From Nitrososphaerales archaeon (GTDB lineage: Archaea; Thermoproteota; Nitrososphaeria; Nitrososphaerales; CADDZS01): 64,000 nucleotides of DNA. Location: assembly GCA_030041295.1 (NCBI GenBank), contig JASHOD010000115.1:1-64000 (forward strand), in the 5' to 3' direction. Shown in pieces: positions 8,554 to 16,942 of this stretch. The position numbers and the translations under genes were made by a program. Position 1 is the first letter of the stretch, and each line of letters starts with the position of its first letter. The notes below the pieces were generated by a model. It made no database searches. It was not told the DNA's origin and saw nothing but the letters and a program-made list of their open reading frames with translations.

Positions 8554-10056
8554 TTATAGCCAGAAATTGTCTTCCAACTCGGAGCCCGACGAATCTTTGC
8601 CTATAATTTTCGTACTAGCTCCTTTTTCGTTTTTCTTAGCAGAAACTGCTCTGAACCCGTTCTTTCGTCCACGGCGATTAGGGGCCGTCTTTTGTGGAAC
8701 TTCTTGAGCTTCCTTTTGCTCGTCGTCCCCATACTTTGGCGCTTTATCTAAATTCTTTTTGACCTCTGGACTTGCGACAGGAATTATCTCCTTATCGTAG
8801 GTGACAGAATCATTCGCCTTGGGGATCTTTTCAATCGACTTGATCAGACGATCGACCTGCTCTTGAGCTTCAGCGGAGCCATTATTCTCTTCGATACCAA
8901 GTTCCGGAGATTCTGTTACGACATCATTCATAGATTCCTCGACTGGAGGTGGAAGCTGTTGGGATTGAATTTGTAACCTACTTCTCGTTTGCGAGACGAT
9001 TGGGATCTGGATGACCGGGCTGGCCAATTCCTTTTCGTTTATCGGCTCGGGTTTTGAAGGTTCAATTTCTGGTGTGCCTACTTCATTTCGTTGTTCTTCT
9101 TGGTCTTCTAACGCAACCTGATTAAGGTAGAATAGTGTAAGTGCCCTAGACTCGCTATCGTAAGACTCCTTCGTAATGCAAAGGTTGAGTTTCCGTGAGG
9201 CGCTGGGTAGCGATTCGATTATTCCTGCTATCATTCCCTGCAAGAAATAATTTTCAACAACAATTCCTCCGTCGGCATCTGTCGGAGGATCCCACAGCAT
9301 AACGCGGTAAGCGTCCGAGCCCTCCTTTTTCGAAAAAGACAATGTTCCCCATCCCGCCGCGCGCATAAAGGCTCTTGCATTTTGGAAAATGTAATCTTCT
9401 TCTTTCTCTACTTCTTCTCCACCTGCCGCCTCGTCTCTAGGAAGCTCCTTACCTTTCCCACTATCCCCGTCGCCGTTTCCAAGGAATTCTCTTATTGTGC
9501 TTACGATCTCGCTCCCCTCGCTACGCCCGTCTTCGTACAAGAGACTCTTTGCTCTCACATCCCCCAGCGCTTCAGAGATGTGGCTGAATAGCCTCGTGAA
9601 TCGATCCGAGTCGATAGCTAGTGCTCTAACCGTCCCAAAGAATGTAAGAGGAAATAGGAATTCCGTGAAAATTATACGGTTCGAGCCCTTGTATTCTCCC
9701 AGCTTTACAAATTTCTTGAGCTTGTTTAATCGCAAAGCCAAATCTGCGGGAGTGCGCTTTGCGTTCGAAAAGTCAGTGACCACATCCATGACAAATTGCG
9801 TTGGAGATTGATCATTGAAGAACGTTAGCGAGTTGATGCGGACCTTTTGCTCTTCGAAGATTTTCAAAACTGCTGTAAGGGCTTCCCGTTCCTTGTTTTG
9901 TAACCCCATGAGCACAAATTCATACTGATTTTTGGAGCATGGAATCGAATAGCCGATGTTATTTGGATAATACACTTTCTTCCTCTCAAGCGGAGAACGA
10001 TTTTCTTCGTCGTCATTGCTTTGTGAGCCCAGGTTTTCCTCGACCGTGATCGGCAT
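8554..10056 (-). CDS. V4R-like sensor-type protein (paralogue B)
   Basis: This protein of about 500 residues shares its whole plan with paralogues A and C. After a short leader, an ACT-like module (QYEFVLMGLQNKER, RINSLTFFND) is followed by a V4R-like domain (LLYEDGRSEG, then ARAFMRAAGWGTLSF and NYFLQGMIAGIIES) and a disordered tail of about 160 residues rich in Glu, Pro, Gln and Lys. It lacks the zinc ribbon of copy A; an acidic linker with GEEVEKEED takes that place. ATG 10056 is chosen. GTG at 10062 or 10068 is possible because an AGGAGGAG sequence lies just upstream. The ligand and partner are unknown. Confidence 0.8.
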   Translation of the reverse strand: MPITVEENLGSQSNDDEENRSPLERKKVYYPNNIGYSIPCSKNQYEFVLMGLQNKEREALTAVLKIFEEQKVRINSLTFFNDQSPTQFVMDVVTDFSNAKRTPADLALRLNKLKKFVKLGEYKGSNRIIFTEFLFPLTFFGTVRALAIDSDRFTRLFSHISEALGDVRAKSLLYEDGRSEGSEIVSTIREFLGNGDGDSGKGKELPRDEAAGGEEVEKEEDYIFQNARAFMRAAGWGTLSFSKKEGSDAYRVMLWDPPTDADGGIVVENYFLQGMIAGIIESLPSASRKLNLCITKESYDSESRALTLFYLNQVALEDQEEQRNEVGTPEIEPSKPEPINEKELASPVIQIPIVSQTRSRLQIQSQQLPPPVEESMNDVVTESPELGIEENNGSAEAQEQVDRLIKSIEKIPKANDSVTYDKEIIPVASPEVKKNLDKAPKYGDDEQKEAQEVPQKTAPNRRGRKNGFRAVSAKKNEKGASTKIIGKDSSGSELEDNFWL

Positions 10057-10304
10057 TTTCACTAACACTCTCCTCCTTGTTTACTCCTTTAGGAATATAT
10101 TGCGAACTCGAAATCCTGATTTTGAAGTAGTTAGTTGGATTAGTATTACAAATTCCGTACGAAATTCCAAAGGAAATGATCGTTCTCCGAAACTTTGAAC
10201 CATGACAACAGTGTCTTGTGACCCGAAACATCGATAGGCTTTGGTTTATTATGCCCTTATCAGATCTAACACAGATCAGAGTCGAAGAAGGGAATCTTTC
10301 TAGA

Positions 10305-11324
10305 ATGCCACAGCGAGCTAACACTACGTTTGGAATTTCGTTGGAACCCTCGTGGGATCAAAGCGAATGTCTGGCACTTGCAAAACAGGCCGAGAAGCTC
10401 GGATTTTCAAACGCATGGGTGCCTGACGGAGGACCCGATTCTCCTTACAGCGATGCCATAGTAACACTATCCGCGATTGCTTCGAACACAAGAAGTATCG
10501 AATTTGGCAGCGCTATCGTGAACTTTTACACTCGAAATCCGGCATGGATCGCATCGAGTTTCCTAGCCCTCTCAAATTTAGGAGGTTCGCCACAGCGGGC
10601 AATCCTCGGCATAGGCCTTGGTTCCCCCTACAACGTTGCAAAATTTGGAATTTTCGAACGCAAGGGTAAGATAGAATATCTCCGTGAGGCGATTGAATCA
10701 ATCCAGGAGCTCTTTAGCAGAAAGGAGGTTTCCGTCCGTACCGACCCATTCGTGATTGAAAGAGTCAGACTCTCAAAGAGCAAAGGGAAGATTCCGATCT
10801 ACGTCGGTTCCTCGTCTCCCAAGGGTCTCGAACTTGCGGGAGAGATTTCGGACGGAGTGATTTTGACTGAACGCATAGCAAGGGAAGTGCCTGAAAGACT
10901 GAAACCAATCGAGGTTGGACTTGCCTACTCCGGTAGGAAGAGGAGGAACTTTGAAATCGTAAATTCCGTTGTAATCTCCGTTTCTGATGATGAGGTAAAG
11001 GCCCAGAACGCAGCCCGTCTTACTTGCGCCTACCTCGCCGCTTGGCTCGACGAATCGGTCGCGCAAAAGTATGGAATAGACGAGGGGAGAAGAAACAAAA
11101 TCGCATCTTTGATCAAGGGTGGGTACGAACGTAGGGCTTCAAGGCTCGTCGATCAGAAGATGCTGGATTTGCTCACCGTATGCGGGACCGCGCGGGATTG
11201 CGTTGAAAAATGCCGAGAGCACCTGGAACATGGTGTAGACCAGATAGCTTTTTGCGAACCCTTCGGGCCGAGCAAGGAAGAAGCTTTGAACCTAATAGCG
11301 AGAAAGATAATCCCAAAGATCTAA
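10305..11324 (+). CDS. LLM-class (luciferase-like) oxidoreductase, probably F420-dependent, Mer-like
   Basis: The 339-residue product has the bacterial-luciferase TIM-barrel pattern: substrate and cofactor loops AWVPDGGPDSPYSDA, RAILGIGLGSP, PIYVGSSSPKGLELAGEISDGVIL and a final GVDQIAFCEPFGP. This resembles archaeal 5,10-methylenetetrahydromethanopterin reductases and other F420-using members rather than FMN monooxygenases. The reaction would be hydride transfer with F420, with the substrate unknown. ATG 10305 is preferred over a GTG 87 nt upstream, because the upstream stretch is unlike the family. It is divergent from paralogue B. Confidence 0.8.
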   Translation: MPQRANTTFGISLEPSWDQSECLALAKQAEKLGFSNAWVPDGGPDSPYSDAIVTLSAIASNTRSIEFGSAIVNFYTRNPAWIASSFLALSNLGGSPQRAILGIGLGSPYNVAKFGIFERKGKIEYLREAIESIQELFSRKEVSVRTDPFVIERVRLSKSKGKIPIYVGSSSPKGLELAGEISDGVILTERIAREVPERLKPIEVGLAYSGRKRRNFEIVNSVVISVSDDEVKAQNAARLTCAYLAAWLDESVAQKYGIDEGRRNKIASLIKGGYERRASRLVDQKMLDLLTVCGTARDCVEKCREHLEHGVDQIAFCEPFGPSKEEALNLIARKIIPKI

Positions 11325-11366
11325 AATCGATGATGGCGAAGAAGAAGAAGGAGATGAGGAACTAGA

Positions 11367-11729
11367 CTAGCGGCCGCCGTCTTCCTCTAGGATATTCAGT
11401 ATATCATCAACTAATTGAAGTGAAACCTTCGGCTCTGCCGTAACGAGTAAGATCTTGTGCCCGAATGGGAACTGGAAGACTTTGAGCTTGTCGTGGGCTA
11501 TGATTGAGAAGCGAAAACGATCAAAGTATTTGGTCCAAGAGTCTGACATCCCTCTCGCCACAGTAGTTTGGAGGAATAATTTGTGGTTCTCTTCCTGCGG
11601 GTTGATCGATTCCATACCATGGCGCATCCCTCCCTCAATATGTCCGCCTCTTTGGTCAACTATTGCACAATAGCGTATGTCGGGGCTTAGTGCGAAGACT
11701 CTTTCGATGAGCCGATGGTGACTTGCCAT
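11367..11729 (-). CDS. Roadblock/LC7-like small protein (DUF6659-type)
   Basis: The 120-residue protein begins with a helix (HRLIERVFAL) and then the strand-turn-strand IRYCAIVDQRGGHIEGG typical of roadblock/longin-like folds. It ends in HKILLVTAEPKVSLQLVDDIL. Such single-domain proteins often serve as regulatory partners of small GTPases or sensor complexes in archaea. A distant paralogue lies at 46413-46751. It has its own promoter region, with a TTTTAT-type sequence about 25 nt before the ATG. Confidence 0.6.
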   Translation of the reverse strand: MASHHRLIERVFALSPDIRYCAIVDQRGGHIEGGMRHGMESINPQEENHKLFLQTTVARGMSDSWTKYFDRFRFSIIAHDKLKVFQFPFGHKILLVTAEPKVSLQLVDDILNILEEDGGR

Positions 11730-11931
11730 TTTCGTTCGTGTCTCAAAAAACCCATAAAAGCATTAGCTCACATTCCCACGTGGCCAAGATATCTTCTAGG
11801 TAACGCATCTTTGATTCTTCTAGACAAATTATATAGATGTCCAAGGAGGTGCTCGTTGTTCAGGCATTCCTTTGCAAAGTGGATCGTGATTTAACAATAG
11901 TATAACACTCGCGATATACTCCTTTCTCCTC

Positions 11932-12150
11932 ATGAATAAGATCATCCCCGAGGGCAGGATCAAGGAGTACACGCTTAGAATCTCCATACTCATCGTCGTT
12001 GCAGTTGCTGCATTTGACGGCCTACGGGATCTAGGGGTATTGATGAATTTCGACGTGGTTTATGCGCCGTCAATTATTGTCATGTCTCTAGCGTTTGCGC
12101 TGATTTATGTGCTGTCAAGATCAGAAGTGATCGAACGTTTTTCATTTTAA
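11932..12150 (+). CDS. Small two-helix membrane protein
   Basis: The 72-residue product has two hydrophobic helices (residues about 16-38, ISILIVVAVAAF, and 45-65, SIIVMSLAFALIYVL) with charged ends. It is unrelated to anything I recognise and probably sits in the cytoplasmic membrane. It forms a single transcription unit divergent from the roadblock-like gene. Confidence 0.55.
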   Translation: MNKIIPEGRIKEYTLRISILIVVAVAAFDGLRDLGVLMNFDVVYAPSIIVMSLAFALIYVLSRSEVIERFSF

Positions 12151-12600
12151 TTTGTCAAGAGTTCATTTCTTCGCGGATGAAAAGCGACTACTCCTCCTGA
12201 TTTCCATTAAGGACCCACCGGTTGTCCTTTTCGCAATCCATGAATGATTTTCTTCCTCCTGCTTAGACATTTCAGCAATTAAAGGAAATTAGTTCCACAA
12301 TCGTCGCGGTTTTTTTCTCGCGGTGTCATATTACGAGGTTTTTCAGTTATCGCCCTAAAGCCTTTGTTTGAAAGTAGTTCATTAAGGACACCCGCGCCGA
12401 TGAAATTTGCGCCTCTATTGAGAATATAAAAAGGAAACTAGTAACAATTACAATGGAAAAGCTGCTTTGGCAATGCCCTATTCAGTATATATCAAGACGT
12501 AATGCCCTAAAATAATTATGAAATGGGAAACTCTGCTTCCCTTTTTCAAAATCTAAACACATGAACGTATTCTATAATTCTCTCTTGGGACGATATTAAG
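12151..12600. other. 450-nt stretch without an intact gene
   Basis: Nothing intact is seen here. On the minus strand, about 12291-12425 holds an open frame with coding-like composition (includes GANFIGAGVLNELL and GFRAITEKPRN) but no start codon after the preceding stop, so it may be the remains of a gene. The rest is AT-rich. This begins a zone of broken genes that runs to 15.8 kb. Confidence 0.35.
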
Positions 12601-12813
12601 ATGCCTCTCCTAGTCACAAGCGCGGCGTGTACCGATGGTGACAGCTATGGTGCGCTTCTTTCTTTCGATCGCAATGGCAAGCCGCTAGGCACCTTCAGCA
12701 ACGATAGTCGTATTGCTGATCCTCGTGGGCTAGCTGTCGACCTAAAGGAAGAACTGCTCTTTCTCAACAGTGGCCCGCTTATCGGTTGCGAACAAGAGTC
12801 ATATCTGATGTAA
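12601..12813 (+). pseudogene. Fragment of an NHL/beta-propeller protein
   Basis: The 70-residue frame contains one NHL-like blade (GALLSFDRNGKPLGTF, then DPRGLAVDLKEELLFLNSG) and then stops. Proteins of this family normally carry several blades and exceed 250 residues, so this is probably the N-terminal remnant of a larger gene. The following 120 nt are non-coding. Confidence 0.5.
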
Positions 12814-13008
12814 TTTTTTCATCTTTTATGTTAGGAGAAATGATTTTTCATCCTACGGGGCTGGTAGGTTTATTCCGAATGATCTCTCAGAAATATTGGT
12901 AACTTGTAACGAGAAGTAATCCAAGAGATAAGGTCAGCCTTGAAACATTCTGAGACAAAGGAAATATTAGCGACGAGAAACCTCCGAAAGGAACAGGGAT
13001 TTAGTTTA

Positions 13009-13341
13009 ATGCCCGAGAAGAGCGTACAAGAAGCGACCACCATAGTTAGCAGACGAATCAAGCCAGGCCATGAGTTGGAATATGCTAACTGGTTCGGAAG
13101 AATAGTTGAAGCAATCAAAAAAGCACCTGGCTTTAGGGGGATAACTGTAGTCGTTCCTGCAGACTCTGATTCTAGAATAATTCTCTATCGATTCGCAGAT
13201 GTCGAAACGATGGAAAGCTGGGAGATGTCCCCAGAAAGGCAAGAGCTGATGTCCGAGGTAGAGAAATACGCGAGTCAATCATACGATAGTATGAGTGGCC
13301 TAGAAACATGGTTCCATGTAAGCGATGCTCGGTCGGCGTAG
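13009..13341 (+). CDS. Antibiotic biosynthesis monooxygenase (ABM) domain protein
   Basis: The 110-residue product fits the dimeric alpha/beta-barrel ABM family: VSRRIKPGHELEYANWFGRIVEAIKKAPGF-type first half (strand, then helix), then strand IILYRFADVETMESW. Members include quinol monooxygenases and heme-degrading enzymes, while many are of unknown role. ATG 13009 is chosen. A TTG 69 nt upstream would add an unsupported leader. After its TAG stop the same frame runs on into the remnant of a different gene. Confidence 0.75.
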   Translation: MPEKSVQEATTIVSRRIKPGHELEYANWFGRIVEAIKKAPGFRGITVVVPADSDSRIILYRFADVETMESWEMSPERQELMSEVEKYASQSYDSMSGLETWFHVSDARSA

Positions 13342-13497
13342 CAGAATTGTGACGAATCCGAAAATGTAGATCAATTCCCAAGATTCTACAACAATTCTGA
13401 ATTTGCAAAGCAATATGCCGTAATCTGTGAGGCTTGTGCGGAAATGTACGCAAAAGATACTCACAGGCCACATTTTGTGGAATGCGCAAAGGTCTGA
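13342..13497 (+). pseudogene. Remnant of a DUF326 cysteine-rich (copper-binding type) protein
   Basis: Directly after the ABM stop, and in the same frame, lie 51 codons ending at TGA 13495-13497. The segment SEFAKQYAVICEACAEMYAK followed by HFVECAKV matches the last helices of DUF326/copper-storage four-helix-bundle proteins. There is no start codon, and most of the Cys-rich helices expected upstream are absent. It is most simply the 3' end of a deleted gene. Readthrough of the TAG is possible in principle but not supported by any other sign. Confidence 0.6.
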
Positions 13498-13611
13498 GAA
13501 GGCGTGCTGAGGAATGTCGCCAATTACAAGGTTATGCGAGGAAATAACCGATTGTTAGTTTTCTAATCTGTTAAGCCAGTATTTCCGGTAATTCTCGTTA
13601 GTCGCGATTAT

Positions 13612-14229
13612 CTAATCATGCGAACGGCGAGTTTGTCTCGCAGGACGACTTACAAGAGTCTTCTTTGCATCTCTTTTCTTTGTGCCCATTGCAAACTCAA
13701 TTGCCTCCTCCAAGACTTCATACTCATAACTTCCATTGTGTCGGTAATCGTTGATGAAGAAGGTCGGGGTTCCATTCACACCGCTTCTTATCCCGCTCAT
13801 GAAGTCTTCCTTGATCCTGGGGGTATACACCTGCGCCAATACCTCTTCTTTTAACCTTCTTCCATCCAGTCCCAGTTTTTCATTCGCATATCTCACGAAA
13901 AAAGCCACGTTAGAAAGGGATTGCTGATTTTCGTACAGATGATCATGCATTTCCCAGAATTTGCCTTGAGCTCCTGCAGCTTCGGCTATCTCCGCTCCAG
14001 TTTCAGCAAATGGATGAGCTTCGGTTATTGGAAAGTTTCTGAAAACAAATCGCAGTTCTGAACCAAATCTCTTCTGGATTTTCTTGATAATCCCGTATGC
14101 TTCACCACAATAAGGGCACTGGTAGTCACCATACTGCGCAAGCGTAACTTTGGCTGTTGGAGATCCTTCAATATGATCCCTTGTTTCGTTTACGGGAAAG
14201 GTAAGTTTGGGGATGTCCTCTGAACTCAC
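13612..14229 (-). CDS. DsbA-family thiol-disulfide oxidoreductase
   Basis: The 205-residue protein has a thioredoxin fold with an inserted helical domain. The redox motif CPYC is at residues 38-41 (GDYQCPYCGEA), FRNFPITEAHP follows, and the cis-proline loop is NGTPTFFIND. No signal peptide is seen, so it may act in the cytoplasm. It follows the peroxiredoxin gene by 10 nt on the same strand, and the pair probably forms a peroxide/thiol redox operon in which this protein could reduce the peroxiredoxin. Confidence 0.88.
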   Translation of the reverse strand: MSSEDIPKLTFPVNETRDHIEGSPTAKVTLAQYGDYQCPYCGEAYGIIKKIQKRFGSELRFVFRNFPITEAHPFAETGAEIAEAAGAQGKFWEMHDHLYENQQSLSNVAFFVRYANEKLGLDGRRLKEEVLAQVYTPRIKEDFMSGIRSGVNGTPTFFINDYRHNGSYEYEVLEEAIEFAMGTKKRDAKKTLVSRPARQTRRSHD

Positions 14230-14239
14230 GCTGCTGCGC

Positions 14240-14779
14240 TCACCTGTTTAATCTCTCTTTTTCAGGATAGATCTTTTCTAGGGCATTCAAGATACCGTCA
14301 GCGCCTGGATTGACCCCGTCGGGAGACAAGTAACTCCAGCGAATGATTCCTTTATCATCGACTACGAAGAGAGCACGTTCACACTCACCGGTCGTAGGTC
14401 TATAAGCGCCATAAGACTGGGAAACTCGACCCTTTGGCTCAAAATCGGACAACAGTGGCAGATGCAGATTTCGATCTTTGGCAAACGCGAGGTGAGACCA
14501 CACACCATCGACTGAAATTGCCAATATTTCCGCGTTGAACTTTTGAAATTCTGAAAGAATCTGGTTGTACAGAGAAAGTTGATCTGTGCATACCGGGCTC
14601 CAGTCTGCGGGATAGAATGCAATGACCACTGGGCGTCCCCGAAAATCGGCCAAGGAGACTTTTTGATCAGGAGTAGTGTTGAGCGAGAAATTTGGGGCCT
14701 TTGATCCTGGTGAGAGAATAGTCGAGTGGTTGTTCGAGGAACGATCTAGATGTTTCTTCGAGACTTTTTTTACAGTCAT
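14240..14779 (-). CDS. Peroxiredoxin (AhpC/TSA, BCP-like)
   Basis: The 179-residue protein carries the peroxiredoxin core: GSKAPNFSLNT, then SLADFRGRPVVIAFYPADWSPVCT with the peroxidatic Cys64, and the downstream LLSDFEPKGRVSQSYGAY and ERALFVVDDKG. It reduces hydrogen peroxide or organic peroxides using a thiol donor. A second Cys near residue 133 could resolve the sulfenate. It is the first gene of a two-gene unit with the DsbA-like gene. Confidence 0.9.
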   Translation of the reverse strand: MTVKKVSKKHLDRSSNNHSTILSPGSKAPNFSLNTTPDQKVSLADFRGRPVVIAFYPADWSPVCTDQLSLYNQILSEFQKFNAEILAISVDGVWSHLAFAKDRNLHLPLLSDFEPKGRVSQSYGAYRPTTGECERALFVVDDKGIIRWSYLSPDGVNPGADGILNALEKIYPEKERLNR

Positions 14780-14902
14780 GCGATTACCTTCCTAAACCTC
14801 TGCTTAGTTGGAGTATGATGTATTTTAACATGGCACTCTTGTTGGCGAAGCAAGCCAAATCAGGTGATGAATCTCCGACGATCGTTGGATCTGTACACCC
14901 TC

Positions 14903-15442
14903 CTACATGAGCAGGGGTGTTCCAACGACCCCGCCCAAGGGGATGGTATCCACACTCAGGGTGTGAAACTGCAAGAGGCCTCCGATTTGCGTTTGTCTTT
15001 CGGACATCATATTTGCCGATTCCATTTCTCTAGTTACACGCAATTGCTTCATTCCAGAACGTCCGAAAACTGCGGCAGGGGCGAATTCCATATCGAGCTG
15101 GACCTGTGCTTTTTCGGCAAGGGAAATTGAAGCATCACGATCAATCGTACTCATCTCTATCCATACCCCATTCTTGTTTAGGGCTGAAAGGAATCCATCT
15201 TCTGCAAGAGCCAGCTCCTCAACGGCATTCTCGTCAGTAAGAGAAGTTATCAAAACTTCGACATTAGAAGCTAATTCATTTGGCCTCGGATGAATAGTCA
15301 CTCCCTTCTCTTTCATAGCTTGAGCTCTCTCCGGTGTGCGATTGAAGCCGTGAACCTCGAATCCTCTTGCAAGGAGGTTAGAGGCGATGGCAGATCCCAT
15401 CAGCCCTAAACCAACGATTCCAACTTTTGTTTTTGGATTCAA
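14903..15442 (-). pseudogene. Truncated 3-hydroxyisobutyrate/6-phosphogluconate dehydrogenase-like gene
   Basis: The N-terminal Rossmann domain is intact (KVGIVGLGLMGSAIASNLLA, FNRTPERAQ, then DGFLSALNKNGVWIEMSTID). The family would continue for another 140 residues with a helical domain holding the catalytic lysine, but this frame runs into unrelated sequence after FGRSGMKQLRV and stops at about 180 residues. Normal length is about 290. A TTG at 15440-15442 is the likely start. It is probably inactive. Confidence 0.65.
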
Positions 15443-15449
15443 TTCATTA

Positions 15450-15755
15450 TCACTTCTTCCAAGTTCGGGACTTCTGATAGTAGTCCATTTTGATGCGTGT
15501 AGAAGCCCGCTCAATCATATTAAGATCTTGTTTTGATAGTTCAAAGTCTAGGGACGATACTTTTTCGTAAGCCTGCTTGGGAGTCTTCGCTACAGGAATG
15601 GGAACGACATCCGGCATGCTTGCAAGCAAGTTGAGAGTACCTGTGAAGGCGAACGATCGTATTTCTTTCCAACTGTTGAAATGACATCGATCAGGGGAGT
15701 CATGTGTTCAAAATTTTTGGGCGCAAAGATTGAACAGCTACGAATCTGATAACTT
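15450..15755 (-). pseudogene. Frameshifted C-terminal fragment of an aldo/keto reductase
   Basis: Two neighbouring minus-strand frames together read as the end of an aldo/keto reductase. One encodes PLIDVISTVGKKYDRSPSQV. After a shift near 15640, the other encodes LNLLASMPDVVPIPVAKTP and then SLDFELSKQDLNMIERAS, ending at TGA 15450-15452. These match the cofactor-binding loop and C-terminal helices of the family. The N-terminal catalytic part (Asp-Tyr-Lys-His) is missing, so this is a remnant. Confidence 0.65.
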
Positions 15756-15832
15756 TATCTCTGCCTAACTAACCCTGAGTCGACTACAACGCGAAAAGTA
15801 TAGGATGAACCGTTTGCGATAATGACCCAATT

Positions 15833-16858
15833 ATGAAAACTTCCAGCTTGGTGAAGGACTTTACAAGGATTGACAGGTCCGGGTTCAATCCTTCGTTCGG
15901 AGCAATAGCAGCCTTCTTCGTCGTGTCTCCGATAATCTTGGCCGTTTTTATTCACCAGCTGGTCTTGTTCTCTACGGTCATCGGTGCGTTGCTGATTGCT
16001 CAGATGGAAGGACAACCGATAGCGCCATCTGGACGGATTTTATTGGTGGCTTGTTTCACCGTCAGTGCCGCCATAGGAATTGGAACACTCGCCGCTACAA
16101 CAGGACATGTCCTTTCGCCGGTTCTTCTCGCCGTTTCTTTCTTCGTGATACTGTTGGCTCGCGCCAGGCTGAATTGGGCCCCGGTCGGGACATTCACTGC
16201 ATTCGCGTTTGCTTTAGGAATTGGCCTACCAGGAGCGTCATTGCAGGAAGCTGATCTTAGAGCAATCTTCGCACTCCTTGGTGGGTTCTGGGGGGTCCTT
16301 GGTATCGAGCTGCGGAGATACGTTATGGCGCGTAGGAAAACGTCCGTAAAAATCGCAGCAACAGCTCTATCCACATCGCAGATGTCAAGAGCCGAGAATC
16401 TTAGGGGCGCTTTCGTTCTGGCTATTGCGTGCGCGTTGGGATTCTCTCTCGGATTCGTTCTGGGTTTTCCTAGAGATTATTGGGTGATTCTTACAATAAT
16501 TTTTACTGTGAGGCCGAGCATCAGCTTGACAATGACTTTCACATCGCTAATGGCCGCGGGCACCATTGTAGGCGCGGTGATCGCCGCAGCTATAACGATC
16601 TTGATAGGTCGCGACACTTATTTTTTGGCGGTACTACTGCTGCTAATCGCATTCTTGCTTTTCTCGCTAAGAGGCGTGAACTTTGGCATCATGCAGGTCT
16701 TCGTTTCAACTTTCATCATAGTACTGCTTAACATAGTGTTTCCGGGAGAATGGTATCTAGCAGTTTATCGCGTCGTAGATGTTGCAATAGGAATAGGTAT
16801 TTCACTCGCGGTAGTCGAGTTGCTCGGAGTTTTCAAAAAGACTTCGACGTGGTTATGA
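15833..16858 (+). CDS. FUSC-family membrane protein
   Basis: The 341-residue protein has two blocks of hydrophobic helices (about residues 22-165 and 190-330), separated by a basic loop RRYVMARRKTSVK. The second block begins ENLRGAFVLAIACALGFSLGF and contains DYWVILTIIFTVRPS, the core signature of FUSC/aromatic-acid-exporter proteins. It probably exports small organic acids or amphipathic compounds. The usual cytosolic C-terminal domain is absent. It stands alone. Confidence 0.85.
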   Translation: MKTSSLVKDFTRIDRSGFNPSFGAIAAFFVVSPIILAVFIHQLVLFSTVIGALLIAQMEGQPIAPSGRILLVACFTVSAAIGIGTLAATTGHVLSPVLLAVSFFVILLARARLNWAPVGTFTAFAFALGIGLPGASLQEADLRAIFALLGGFWGVLGIELRRYVMARRKTSVKIAATALSTSQMSRAENLRGAFVLAIACALGFSLGFVLGFPRDYWVILTIIFTVRPSISLTMTFTSLMAAGTIVGAVIAAAITILIGRDTYFLAVLLLLIAFLLFSLRGVNFGIMQVFVSTFIIVLLNIVFPGEWYLAVYRVVDVAIGIGISLAVVELLGVFKKTSTWL

Positions 16859-16942
16859 GGCAAATCTCATCCAAGGTTGGTGGATTGCATTACCAGTTTT
16901 TCACACTTATCAAAACGATGGAAAGAGGGGTTGTTTCATTTA

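Noticed and set aside
12291-12425. Minus-strand coding-like stretch
   Set aside because: No start codon and no recognisable family; recorded only as a possible gene remnant within the gap entry.
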